64,000 bases of DNA from Ischnura elegans. Taxonomy: Eukaryota; Arthropoda; Insecta; Odonata; Coenagrionidae. Both the position numbers and the translations under genes were made by a program. The DNA lies in contig NC_060254.1 in assembly GCF_921293095.1 (NCBI RefSeq), positions 4,712,001 through 4,776,000 of the forward strand. Reading direction: 5' to 3'. Shown here in pieces: positions 24,953 through 36,000 of the stretch. The notes under the pieces were generated by a model. That model was given only the letters and a program-made list of their open reading frames with translations. It made no database searches and had not been told where the DNA came from. Numbering within the stretch: position 1 is the stretch's first letter; every line of letters starts with the position of its first letter.

Positions 24953-25417
24953 TTTTGCTTTCAGCATCCGGATTTCCTAATTAATCACCAACATCTCGTC
25001 CTGTTGACAGTCGGGAACGTCTGGTTCTTCCACCAACTCTCCTCCAGCACACGGGTTGATATCCGAGTTGTTTGGATGCAAGAATTTCTATGCATAACGT
25101 ATAACGAATGCACGAGTTTAACAGGACATCTTATTACGACTTCCAAAAGTGCATAAAAAACTGAAATTATTAGAAAAGACTAGATTCGACTGTCGCCAAT
25201 TTGTAATATTAAAACTATGTAAACTTATTCAAACTTTGTATAACTTATCTTCAGAATACATACCTTTTTCCAGAAATCGCTGTTGGAACGGCAGTTTGTT
25301 TATGTAGTTTGCGACCATCCTGTTGACGACACTCTTAACTTCTCCGCAGTGAAACAAACCTAAATAATAATATTCGTAAAAATTGAGGAATTTCTGAACA
25401 GAGAAGGCATTATCCAT
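24953..25417 (-). CDS. small spliced gene of unknown function
   Basis: I do not recognise the product. An exon ends at 25264 before GTATGT. It either starts at an ATG at 25417 (MDNAFSVQKFLNFYEYYYLG) or follows a TTTAG acceptor at 25360. It encodes LFHCGEVKSVVNRMVANYIN and KLPFQQRFLEK. The next exon runs from 25087 (after GCATAG) to at least 24981. In phase it gives EILASKQLGYQPVCWRRVGG, an Arg-rich tail RTRRSRLSTGRDVGD, and a stop. Another frame of that exon is also open and looks at least as protein-like (GGELVEEPDVPDCQQDEM). A GTAAGT donor at 24952 may follow in the 3' UTR. It lies inside the 8.7-kb TIR-bounded block and upstream of the tandem splice-donor units. Confidence 0.4.
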
Positions 25418-26159
25418 TGCACGTATAAAACTGAATTGAAGAAATGTATACTGGCGCAAGCGAGCCTACATACGATCCGATTATTCTACTAATTTACAAT
25501 GAAAATGCACCATTTCCGTATTATTCCGTATGAAACATGACCCGAAGTAATAAATAACATTGAAAAGTTTGGCACTTTTGCATTACTTAACATAATTTCA
25601 AGGCAAAGCGTGATGAATCCGTATCAAAATATGCTGGTGACAACAGCGTTGTCAACAACTTTTGAGAAGCCTATATTTCTACTATGTGACGTTCCCTCAT
25701 TGACATAGACTATTGCTAGAATTATTAAGACTTACGTTGAATATATAAATATTTACAAAGTACAAATACAGGCAAAAAATACTTATAATATTGTCACTTC
25801 CTTACCTCACAATGTGCGATGTTATTGTAGATTTCCATTTGTTTCTTCTGCAATCTATCGACCAAGGAGCCTTTCTTTTACGATCAGAAGGAAAACGAAA
25901 TATTCATACTCCGTTTTTCGTGGAATTGGAGCAAATCGGAGCACTGCAGCACACAATTTTTTGAAATTAATTCATATGCCCTATGCAAACACCATGTAAA
26001 CAACAGACAGGTGGGAACCAAGATGATCAAACCGAAATGCACTATGGGAGCGTGACACGACCTGCCTTTTACCGACCTTGAGTAAGGGAACAGGGTGCAA
26101 GGGAGAAAGGGATCAAGGGAATGAGTGCATACTACGTGGATTGGAAAACGGCCTAGAGT

Positions 26160-27020
26160 CTTATGGGGGAAAGTGATATAATGCCAGTTTTTTCATAAAT
26201 ACGCGATTCCTGTCGCATTTTCGGTAATTATAATATATTCAGTCTTGAGGTACTAGGAACACTTTACTATCAATTTGTAAATTTTAAATCGTGAAAAATA
26301 ACAAATATTCGCGCTTCAGTTAAGTTTTGATTCTTTTCACAGGATGTTTTTCTAGATATGAAACTCTCATATTTATGTCTGAAACAGGGTAAATTGTTTC
26401 CAAAAGTACAATTACTGCTCCCAGGGCTACTATATAGCGTTTTGTTCTCGTCAAAGGAATAATTTCAGATTTTGAAAACTACAATATCAGCTGAGAGAGA
26501 ATTGTTATCTTCAGATCGGAAGAGATTTCGCATGTACTATCTGAGTTAACTTCCATGAAAACAGCGCAATGGATATTATACGAGGAATTTAAGGACAAGT
26601 CTGGTCAATTCTTAGTGCCGAAAAATCGGAAATATTATCCTACCTCAAAATTAGACAAGAAAAACTAAATAAGTCACAAGCTGTCATGCAGTTTATGTAC
26701 TTTTCACGAGAGTTGCAGATCATAAAAGATATCATCAAAGGAGGTATATAAAAGAAAAAAATCACATTTTTCCAAAGTCTATAATGTACACACACCACAA
26801 ATGTTACATTTTAAGATTTCCAGAATGATTTAACAATTCCATTGAAACTAAGATTATTTACATAATGCAAAATAAAAAATAAATGTTAAGTGCACAAGAT
26901 GTAACATTTCTATTAAAATGGATTCAAATTAGTTGGAGAGAATGATGAATAGGTGATGACAGCTGCCACACATCTTGCATTCTTCTCAATGTTGCTATGT
27001 TCCTTTACCACCAATGACAT
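26160..27020. other. no identifiable gene
   Basis: AT-rich sequence with no supported open frame, repeat ends or RNA gene. It may hold the 3' UTR of the minus-strand dsRBD gene, whose likely stop is at 27024-27026. Confidence 0.35.
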
Positions 27021-27023
27021 TGA

Positions 27024-27041
27024 CTACTCGAGTATATGAAC
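27024..27041 (-). CDS. possible last coding exon of dsRBD gene
   Basis: After a TTTTAATTACAG acceptor, the frame adds VHILE and a TAG (27024-27026) in the phase left by the 32.6-kb exon. The ending ...DAKITDW-VHILE fits the end of a terminal dsRBD. It is too short to be sure. Confidence 0.4.
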   Translation of the reverse strand, partial: VHILE

Positions 27042-30000
27042 CTGTAATTAAAAATATAAATAAAATTTCGTTAACTACACCAAAAGCATTAATTCACAAG
27101 TAATTTTAATGAACAGCATCTCAGTGATACATCAAATTCTCACAATCAACAGTCATGATAAAGTTCTATAATGTGTTAATGTTTATTAAACTTGCAATCA
27201 CTTAAGTTTCTATATCATATTTCATGGTTTGAGCAATAGGAAATTAATAAATTAAATTTCAATTGGCAGACAACTTTCGGGAAATTAATTCTATTACCAA
27301 GATGGCAATCTTCCTGTCAGCATACAAAATTATAAAAAGGAATAATATGACATTAACATTCCACAACACTGTTACTCAGTGGCATAACTACGGGGGGAGG
27401 AAGGGAAAGATCCCTCCCCAAAGCCTCAGAGAAATAAAAAAATTATTTATAATTATTTTATATATTGAACTGCATCGACTAAAAGTTAAATCTTTAGTGC
27501 CAAAATGATTTCAAATGTATTTCCAGGAATGTTATTCTTCAAAAATTTTCTTGGACTGATTCGTTGTCTGATGGGGGGAGGGGGGGTGCCACCCCAGGCC
27601 ATCCTATCCTTCCCAAAGCATATTCCTAGTTAATTTCATGAACATAATAACATTTCATACATACTAATTTCCTCTGCAAAAATAAGGGGGTACTTCGTAA
27701 CTGGAACTTTAAAACTTGACTGAAGGATAAAAAGCAGTGGCTTCATAGTATGTGGTTTACAATATCATTGATTAAAAGATTCAACCATGTTGCAATGACC
27801 TATTGCAAAATTATTTTAACCATATGCTGAAGTAGAAAATTGAAAGTAAGAATTACAACTCTACAGCATGCTTAAAACACTCTGTTGTACTTCAACCATA
27901 CAGTATAGTAGGCCCTTATAATGTATTCTACTGAAGACAAAATGATTCTTTGGTGTTCTATACAAAAAATACGAGAACTAAACAAGAAACCCAAAAATTA
28001 CATTTAAATATGAATTATCTTCTGCATGTTTATCGATGAAGCCATAATATCTTTGGAAAAGAATGACGCCAATCTTTATCTTTATCTTTATTCATCCACG
28101 GCGAGGATTGGCCCTCGCGGATGCTGTATACAACACATTTATGAAAACATTCAATACAACGAAACATACAAAACATGTACATTGGATTAAAACATTAGAA
28201 ACACATACATTACAAAGATTACATTTAAATTTACATTTAAAATAAAAGAGAAGAAAAGTCCAGCTCAAAATACTCATGAATTGAGTACAGTGGATAATTG
28301 CACAGCCACTTTTCCAGCACATTTTTCAGTCTAGTGATGCTCACTGATCTGGCTTTGCTGGGTAATTTATTAAATAATTTTACTCCCAAATTGTCAGACT
28401 GGTTGTTGGTCTTAAACAGCCTACAGTAATTAGTATTTAGGCTATTTTTAGCCCTAGTGTCATGAGAGTGGATGGTGGATCGAATGGGGTAGGTATCTAT
28501 AAGTTATCTTTAATGTGCATAATGCTGCGAAACACAAAGAGGCTGTAGATGGTGAGGATATGAAAGTTTTTAAAAATTGGCCTGCAGTGGTCACGGGGCC
28601 CAGCACCACTCAGAATCCTCACTGCTTTTTTTTGCAGTTTTAGAATTTCTTTGGTTTCTTTTGCATGTCCCCAGAGTCGAACACCATGGGCAAGAATACT
28701 ATGAAAAAAAGCAAAATAGGCTAATCTCATGTACTTTACATTGATACAGGTTTTAAGTTTCCTCAATAAGTACAAAACCCTAGAGAGTTTTTTGCTGACT
28801 AGGAAAACATGTGAATTCCATGTCAATTTAGCGTCAATATTGAAGCCTAGAAGCCTGACAGGATCATTGTTTAGCTCAGTACTTTTAAGACAGCATGTAA
28901 GATGTTGTGTCTTACCATTGTTCAGAAAGAGATTATTGGCTGTAAACCAGAGTTGAGATTCTTCTATTGCCTTTTTTGTAAGAAGTCTGACTTGGCTAGG
29001 AGTATTGCATTTCTGCACCAGAGTGGTGTCATCTGCATATATCATGCAGTCCATAGAAAGATTGTAAGGTAGGTCATTGATTAGAATAAGGAACAAGAGA
29101 GGACCAAGGACGGACCCCTGAGGAACTCCATGTTTCACTGGAAGAAAATCAGATTGGTTACAATTTACTTGTACCATCTGCTTTCGATCAGTGAGGTAAG
29201 AGGTCATGAATTTCAGCTCACTGTTATGAAAGCCGTAGTATTGGAGTTTTTGCAGGAGGGTAGCATGATTGACGCAGTCAAAGGCAGAGGTTAAATCACA
29301 AAGTGTGAGTGAGACACATTGCTTGTCTTCAAATGCCCTTGATAAATTTTTTACCACTGACTCAACTGCCAATTCAGTGGATTTCCCCGGGCGAAATCCA
29401 AACTGGGAAGGGGTGAAGAGATTGTGTTTCTCAAAGTGTACTAGAATTTGTGTATAGGCAATAGTTTCTATTATTTTAGCGATCACTGATATAATGGTGA
29501 TGGGCCTATAGCTGTTGGGAAGAGTAGTGTCTCCTTTTTTGAAGACAGGTATGACCTTAGAATATTTTAAGGAGTCTGGGAAGTATCCAGTGGAAAAACA
29601 GGCATTAATAATAATAGATAGAGGATGAGCTATAATATGTATTATGGACTTAATCAGATCATTGGAAAGCCCATTGATGTCACGACTGGTGGAGTTTTTA
29701 AATTTTTTTACTACATTGAAAATATCCCTCGTACTAATCCATTGCCACTGAAATTTAGGAGGGGATATCAGGTGTTTATTGAGTAGTGCTAAGGCATCAC
29801 ACCTGTTATTTGTGATTTTTGATAATGCGGTGTCCACGGAATTGACAAAGTGATTGTTGAAGGTATCGGGATCAATTGTAATAGGAGATCTGTTTATAGA
29901 AGTGCCTTTTTCCCTATTGATCACATTCCAGGCAGCTTTGAATTTATTAGAGGCACTATTAATGAAATCCATGTTCGCATTTTGTTTCGCTTTTATTGCT

Positions 30001-33000
30001 GCGAAATGATACTCCTTATTCAATCTTTTATACACTTGTTTCAAATCCTCAGTGGGTAGTCGCTTGTACTCATGATAGGCATGTAGTACACTTTCCCTGC
30101 GTATTTGGACCTCGGGATTGTTTGAGTGGCCACGTGATTTAAAGAATTTTCGGACTGGGACAGCTTTTCTGGGAAAGGATTCATTAAAAAGGGAGATTAA
30201 GGTTTCAAAGAACAAAGAGAAATTTGAATGACTGTCGTTGAGTGAGAGTAAGCTAGTCCAATCCACACCACCAAGCAGGCCTTTAAAGACTTCAAGGCCG
30301 TGAATGGTGATTGGACTTTTGTACCTAGTGCTGGATTCCCTAGGTGGACTATTGTTAATTGCAATCAACTGAAAGAGTATGGCCATATGGTCTGCAACAA
30401 GAGGATCGATGACAGTAAGGTTATATGCATGAACATTAAGAGTGGTTATCACATTATCAATACATGAATTGTTCCTCGTGGGTTCACTGTTTACACAATA
30501 GAGGTTGAAAGATCTCAGGAGATTAGACAGTTGCCTGCTACTCTTAGAGGAATATCTCATATCAATGTTTAAATCAGCACCAATTACAATGTTAGCATTA
30601 AACTGCATTAAATGACATAGTACCTTTTCAAGCTGTTCAAGAAACTTTTCAGGGTCGCCATTAGGTGACCGATATAGGGAGAGAACAATGAGATTGTATA
30701 CACACAGAATAACAGCTGTGATTTCGAAGTGCAGTTCAATGCAGTACCTAGTAGTATCGATTACTTTAAATTGAAGGTTCTTTGATAAAAATATGCACAC
30801 ACCACCATGTATATGATGAGAGCGACAGAAAATTGAGGCAAGATTGAAACCGTCCACCTGATAAAGGCTACCTTCATCAACATGAAGCCAATGCTCACTG
30901 ATACACAGAATATCACAATTTACTGAGTTGAGAAATAGTTCTAATTTAGTTATTTTATTTCGGAGACATTGTACATTCAGGACAGCAAGATTAATGAGTT
31001 CCTTACCAGCTGTTGGTTCAAGAGGAGCACTTCTTGTGATCACCAAGTTGGGATTCCCTAGTCACAAAACACACTTAATTATTTCTGAGCACAGATGATT
31101 TTTCCCTTTACTGTTCAAATGAAGACCATGACGAGTGTAGAATGAACGGTCAAGGCTATTTGTATCAATCATTGTTACATGATCGAAGTTGGTACTAAGT
31201 TTTAGCAGATCCTCATTTACCTTTTTAGTCTCAACATTGATACATGAGGTAGCAGGAAGGTCATGGCGATGAGGAATGTTGGCAATTATTACGTTGGTAT
31301 TTGAAAGCTTTGACATCAGATTACTCATGGTGTGAACAACAACTTTACCCTTATTGAGGTACACATCGTTCGTGCCGGCCATGATGATTATGTGGTCATT
31401 TTTGGTGAGGTTATGTGAGATCTTTTCACAGGAGTTCGTGATCTCTTTGATCCCGGCGTTCGGCATCACTACACCACAAGTATTGTACACTTTACTATCC
31501 TCGGTTGCTGCAATTTTAGCCGAAATACCACGGCCATGGCTGTCCGAATACAGCAGAATAGATTTCAGCTTCCGTTTTACGCGATGAAGACACTTGTTTA
31601 CATTTTTGGGGGGTACAGGAACAAGATGGTCTTCACAATGTTGCACATCACTGTTTTCAGGGAGTTGATTTAACAATTCAAATTTGTTACGCAGCGGCAA
31701 CAAGGGTGGAGAAGGAGCTGTTTTCCTCGTTGAGTTCACACGCCAGTTGCCCTGTTGAATCCACTCGTCGTCCATCTCCACGGGACTTTTGGCTGCGACG
31801 ACGGGCCTGCTCGCATGTTGATTCTTATTCAAGATATGTAGCTGAATCTCTAGATTTTTGATTTTTTCCCGTAGAACACTCATATCATGCAGGAGTTGCG
31901 AGATCAGGGCTTCCTTAGAGGCGAGGTTACGTAGAAGGGAGACATTTTCGTCTTGAACGGTGTGCAATGAGCAAGCTAAACACGACCACGTATTTTCAAA
32001 ACTTGAGACGTTAATATTCGGAACATTGGCACAATTATTGTGGAACGATGACTTGCAGGACTTGCAATTAACGCCGTTAACTACTTTTTTGTGGCAGATA
32101 GCGCATTTTATACTATTAACCAATATTTTACCGGTGCCGAGTACATTTGAGTACGTTCCACTAGGCGCCATCTTGGATCCATCCCTGATCCCAATCCAAT
32201 CCCAATCCCAATCTTAAAATGATAAAAATTCAGCCAATCAGTGATGTATAAAAAAAGTAAAGCTTATGCTACAATTAAAGTTAAGTTCGAACTCAAAGAG
32301 AACCAATGTGTCTAATATTTATACGCCACTTTCATTATGAGGTTTTTGGCTTTTACTTTGCAGTGCACCATTTTCCTCTAGGAACCCTAATGAATTACCT
32401 TCAACAAATATATTCAAAGCTACAGACACTAACCTCAACCCTTAAGAAACAAATAAATGGCAATGTGGTACCCTATTCATACATACTGGTGAGAAAGGAT
32501 AGTTGAACGTTCAATGTCAGGGTATTTCGTGTAAAATGTAGAACTTACCCAATCAGTAATTTTAGCATCTTGCACTAGTTCTTCCTATGTTGCTCCCTCG
32601 CCAAATGACACCCTTGGAACCTGCTTGAACAGCAGCAGCAACATGCAAGTGATAATGCAAATCAAATTTATTAATTTATTCCAATGGTAAACATTACTAA
32701 TCACTAGAATATAGAATCACCGCAAAAGGAAATGGCAGAAAGTCCCCCTACGGCTAAGGATAAACACCATAAATGGATTTAGGAGTACAATATCCTAGGT
32801 TTATCGCAACATATCACTAAGAAATGCATTTAAAGAAGTTTTTATTGCAACAGAAATCATGATATCTCCAAGATATCATTAAAACCGTATTATTTTCACA
32901 CAATACCGCATCAGGTCTTGAATAAGTTATATCTACACATTAACAATAAGCTTCCACTCCACTCTTAACAATCACTATTTATATAAGATTTATAAAAGCA

Positions 33001-36000
33001 CAATTAAACGCACAGGCTTAATAAAAGTAAATATAAAAGTAAAACAATAAGTTCTAGAGAAATGTACATGAATAATATACACACTGACAATAACGCATTG
33101 AAATTGAAATGGTGTACGAAGAAATAATCAAAAACTCCTAGTTATCCATAGCCATATTTTTTTAATAACTCTCAATAATTAGGCATGAATGGTACCGTCC
33201 TCTTTGATAATCACTGAAGCCATTTCAGAAAAACCTAATTAATTATATATTTCCATATTTTACAATTAGTTACTAAGCTCGAATACGTACCACAAGTAAA
33301 TATTCGGCCAAAGATGTTGAAACTTCAAGTACACAGGAGCAGACAGCAGTATAAGCACTGGGCCACGACAAAAGTTTGGTGTTGATGTATTTTTCCGTTT
33401 TAACCAGCCCTAGGAATGTGATCCTCTTCAAACAAAACTGGAATTAAAAATTCGGAATGAGTCAAGGAAAAGATCAGTCGCAATAGCGACTCGTCGAGAT
33501 TTTAATTGCATCCTAAAATTAAGCATTCACACTACTTCGAAATATAATAGTCATTCTTCTCATGAACAACACACAAATAAAGCAATGAAAAGCGGAGTTT
33601 CGTCCACTAATATGTATCCGGATATGCAGATTCTAGTCAAAAACGTAATTGTCTTTATTGTTGTAAATGACCGTAAGATTACTTCATACCGGCATTGACA
33701 AAAACAAATATTTTTTTTTAATACAAAACTAGCAGCACTAATAGTTATTGTTACACTTTGGTACGTAGTAAAGAACTAAGTCAATCATCTCTGCAACCCA
33801 GACTAAATATTATATTTTTGTCACAAAATTTCACATATTCCATTGATGAATAGAAAACACAGAAGCACAAAAACACTCGTCAAGAACCTCGCCGGATTAT
33901 CTGTACCGGAATACATATTTTTAAAAATAACAACTTATGCACAGTTCAAACCTAATAATTGAAATACGTGGATCAACACTATTAAAATTTAAGGTAATAG
34001 TATTAAAGGAACCATTAAGTGCAGAAAAACTTACCTCACGTAGGCGGGAAGACGTTGTTTGGTGTCACTTGTCCCTTCGGCGTATTTGAAGCCATTTCGC
34101 TCCAAGCCAAGTCAAATACATGTTTAGGAAACAAGAAGTATTAACATTCGCCATCCACACGGCTAGATGACTCGATCGTGTGCTTCAGTCGACATAGCGG
34201 CTAAACTTGCATTATTCATTGGAATTGAGTCTTAAATAAATAGTCGAATGAACGAAAGGGGAGAATTGAACTCCTACCTCACTTTCGTCAACAGAGACGC
34301 CACAATGGCTTCTTAGACGAAAAATCCAGGGTACTGCCAGCGGTAGCGTAGGTTCAGCCTCTCCTTCAAGATCATCTGTAGCTTCCTTAAAAGGCTTAAG
34401 AAAGGCTACCATCTCAGCTACCAGGTCGGAATTGTAATTGTTTGCGAGGTGTACTCTTTCACTGTCACGGAGCAACTGTAAAACTCCGTCCTGTTGCTTG
34501 TGAATGGAATTTAGCATAGTGTAAATGCTGCTCCATCTTGTATCGACGTCCTGATGGAGAGTTCTTTCTAGCCGTGAGACAAGCCCAGATCTCTTCATTA
34601 ACCCGACTATTTTTTCTTGCTGCCTGAATAGCAACATAAACCTGGGGTACCTCCGTTTTGAGGAAATTCTCTTCATGAAACGTGTGCCTCAAAACAGTAT
34701 TTAAGCAGTGAGCTAAACAAGGAAGTCGATCGTACATTTTCAGAGCCTTTTTGATGTTTGAACCCTGATCTGTCACGAAGGTCACTTTAAAAAGATCCTC
34801 ACTACTTATGCCTATTTCAGCCAATTGACCGAGTAACTCTTCCTTAATATTTGCCCCGGTTTTCGAGATATCTGGAAACTTGGTCGTGATAAGCACATTT
34901 GCCTGTAATTTCCATTCACCAGCTTCTTCGATTATGCGACTGGAGGTAGCCGTCATATAGTGAGTGAACTTTGCGATAATTATCCGTCCAAAGGTCCATA
35001 GTCATAGAAAGTTCCTTGGTAGCTATGGCTTCTTTTAATTTGGGGATGAGAGTAGCTCGAATTTGATTAGCCCTTTCACGCAAGGAACGGGCTACCGTAC
35101 TTGGATGAGGTAGCACGTCTTTGGCCTCTAAGGGTCCGTACTTCACCCCAATATTAATTAACTCTTGCGCGAGGTCCTTGAACCCTTCTCCACCCACTGT
35201 CGCAAATGGACCCAAGTCTTTTGCACACATGTCTACGCACTTGTCCCTCACACGGTCCTTGTCATCCCGAGAAACAACAGGTGTGGCTGGAGAAACATTT
35301 CTTTCGATTTTGCACTTGTGCCGTTTCATGCCAGACGTACTTGCCTTATGCACAAGAACAGCTTGGCACGATTCTGTTGCACATCTCACATAACCCAGGG
35401 GCTTGCGTGTCTGAGAATCTAATACAACCTGTCCGATAAACAAGTGGTTAGAACTTCATAAGTTAATGCATTACAGTTCCATATGCAAAATATTTCGCTG
35501 GTTACCTGAAAGTTTTTCCAACATGGACTATTTCTCCCTATGTTCCAAGCAACTATGCATGTTCCCTCTTCAATTTTCTTCACTACTTCTTCTTTTGTAT
35601 AATGGGCTCTATCGCCATCTTTATACTGTTCAACATGGTCATTTTCCTCAGAAAGAGCGTCAGCCATCTCGCTAGGTGTCCCCAAAAACGGAATAAAACC
35701 GAAACACCCAAAACCTTGCACGAAACGCGACGATTTGTTAGGGAACTTCGCGTTAGGAATATTGTATTTTTAATGTTCTTGGACACGTTAACTTATAAGA
35801 GAAACATTACAATAACTCTGTTTTAGCTGCAGATACTTATCTTTTTTTTTCTAAATTCTCTTTGTTTGTTTGTTTTCGAATTTCTCTTTGTTTATCAGCA
35901 CTCTTGGTAACGTCCATATCTACAAAATCGGCGTCACAGCGCCATCTCTGCATTAAACAATAAACTTAGGAATTCAACTTGATTTTAACATAATTACTTC

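Larger units (their letters stand above)
17467..26153. mobile_element. candidate 8.7-kb TIR-bounded composite
   Basis: The ends GGCCGTTTTCCAAT (17467-17480) and its inverted copy (26140-26153) are flanked by TAGA at 17463-17466 and 26154-26157. A second inverted pair, GGCAGGTCGTGTCACGC, lies inside at about 17909 and 26061. The enclosed DNA holds a satellite array, diverged duplications and a small spliced gene. No transposase is recognised. It could instead be two separate MITE ends in opposite orientation. Confidence 0.4.
28064..32215 (-). mobile_element. LINE-1 of this window: full-length PHD/esterase LINE
   Basis: A non-LTR retrotransposon of about 4.15 kb on the minus strand. The 5' UTR ends CCAAGATGGCGCC; then come ORF1 (PHD finger and esterase), ORF2 (endonuclease and reverse transcriptase), a short 3' UTR, and a tail of AAAGAT repeats (plus strand ATCTTTATCTTTATC, 28069-28085). 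An ORF1 with PHD plus SGNH esterase is typical of CR1-group elements. It lies in the last intron of the dsRBD gene. One frameshift near 28500 splits the end of ORF2, so the copy is young but probably dead. CCAATCTT at both edges may be a target duplication. Confidence 0.85.

Noticed and set aside
31062-31064. The LINE-1 TGA as a selenocysteine codon.
   Set aside because: No Cys-equivalent catalytic position is known there and the stop lies at a domain border. The CTAG context supports readthrough instead.
34212-35667. A domesticated hAT gene.
   Set aside because: At least two frameshifts and a missing C-terminal dimerisation domain indicate decay rather than domestication.
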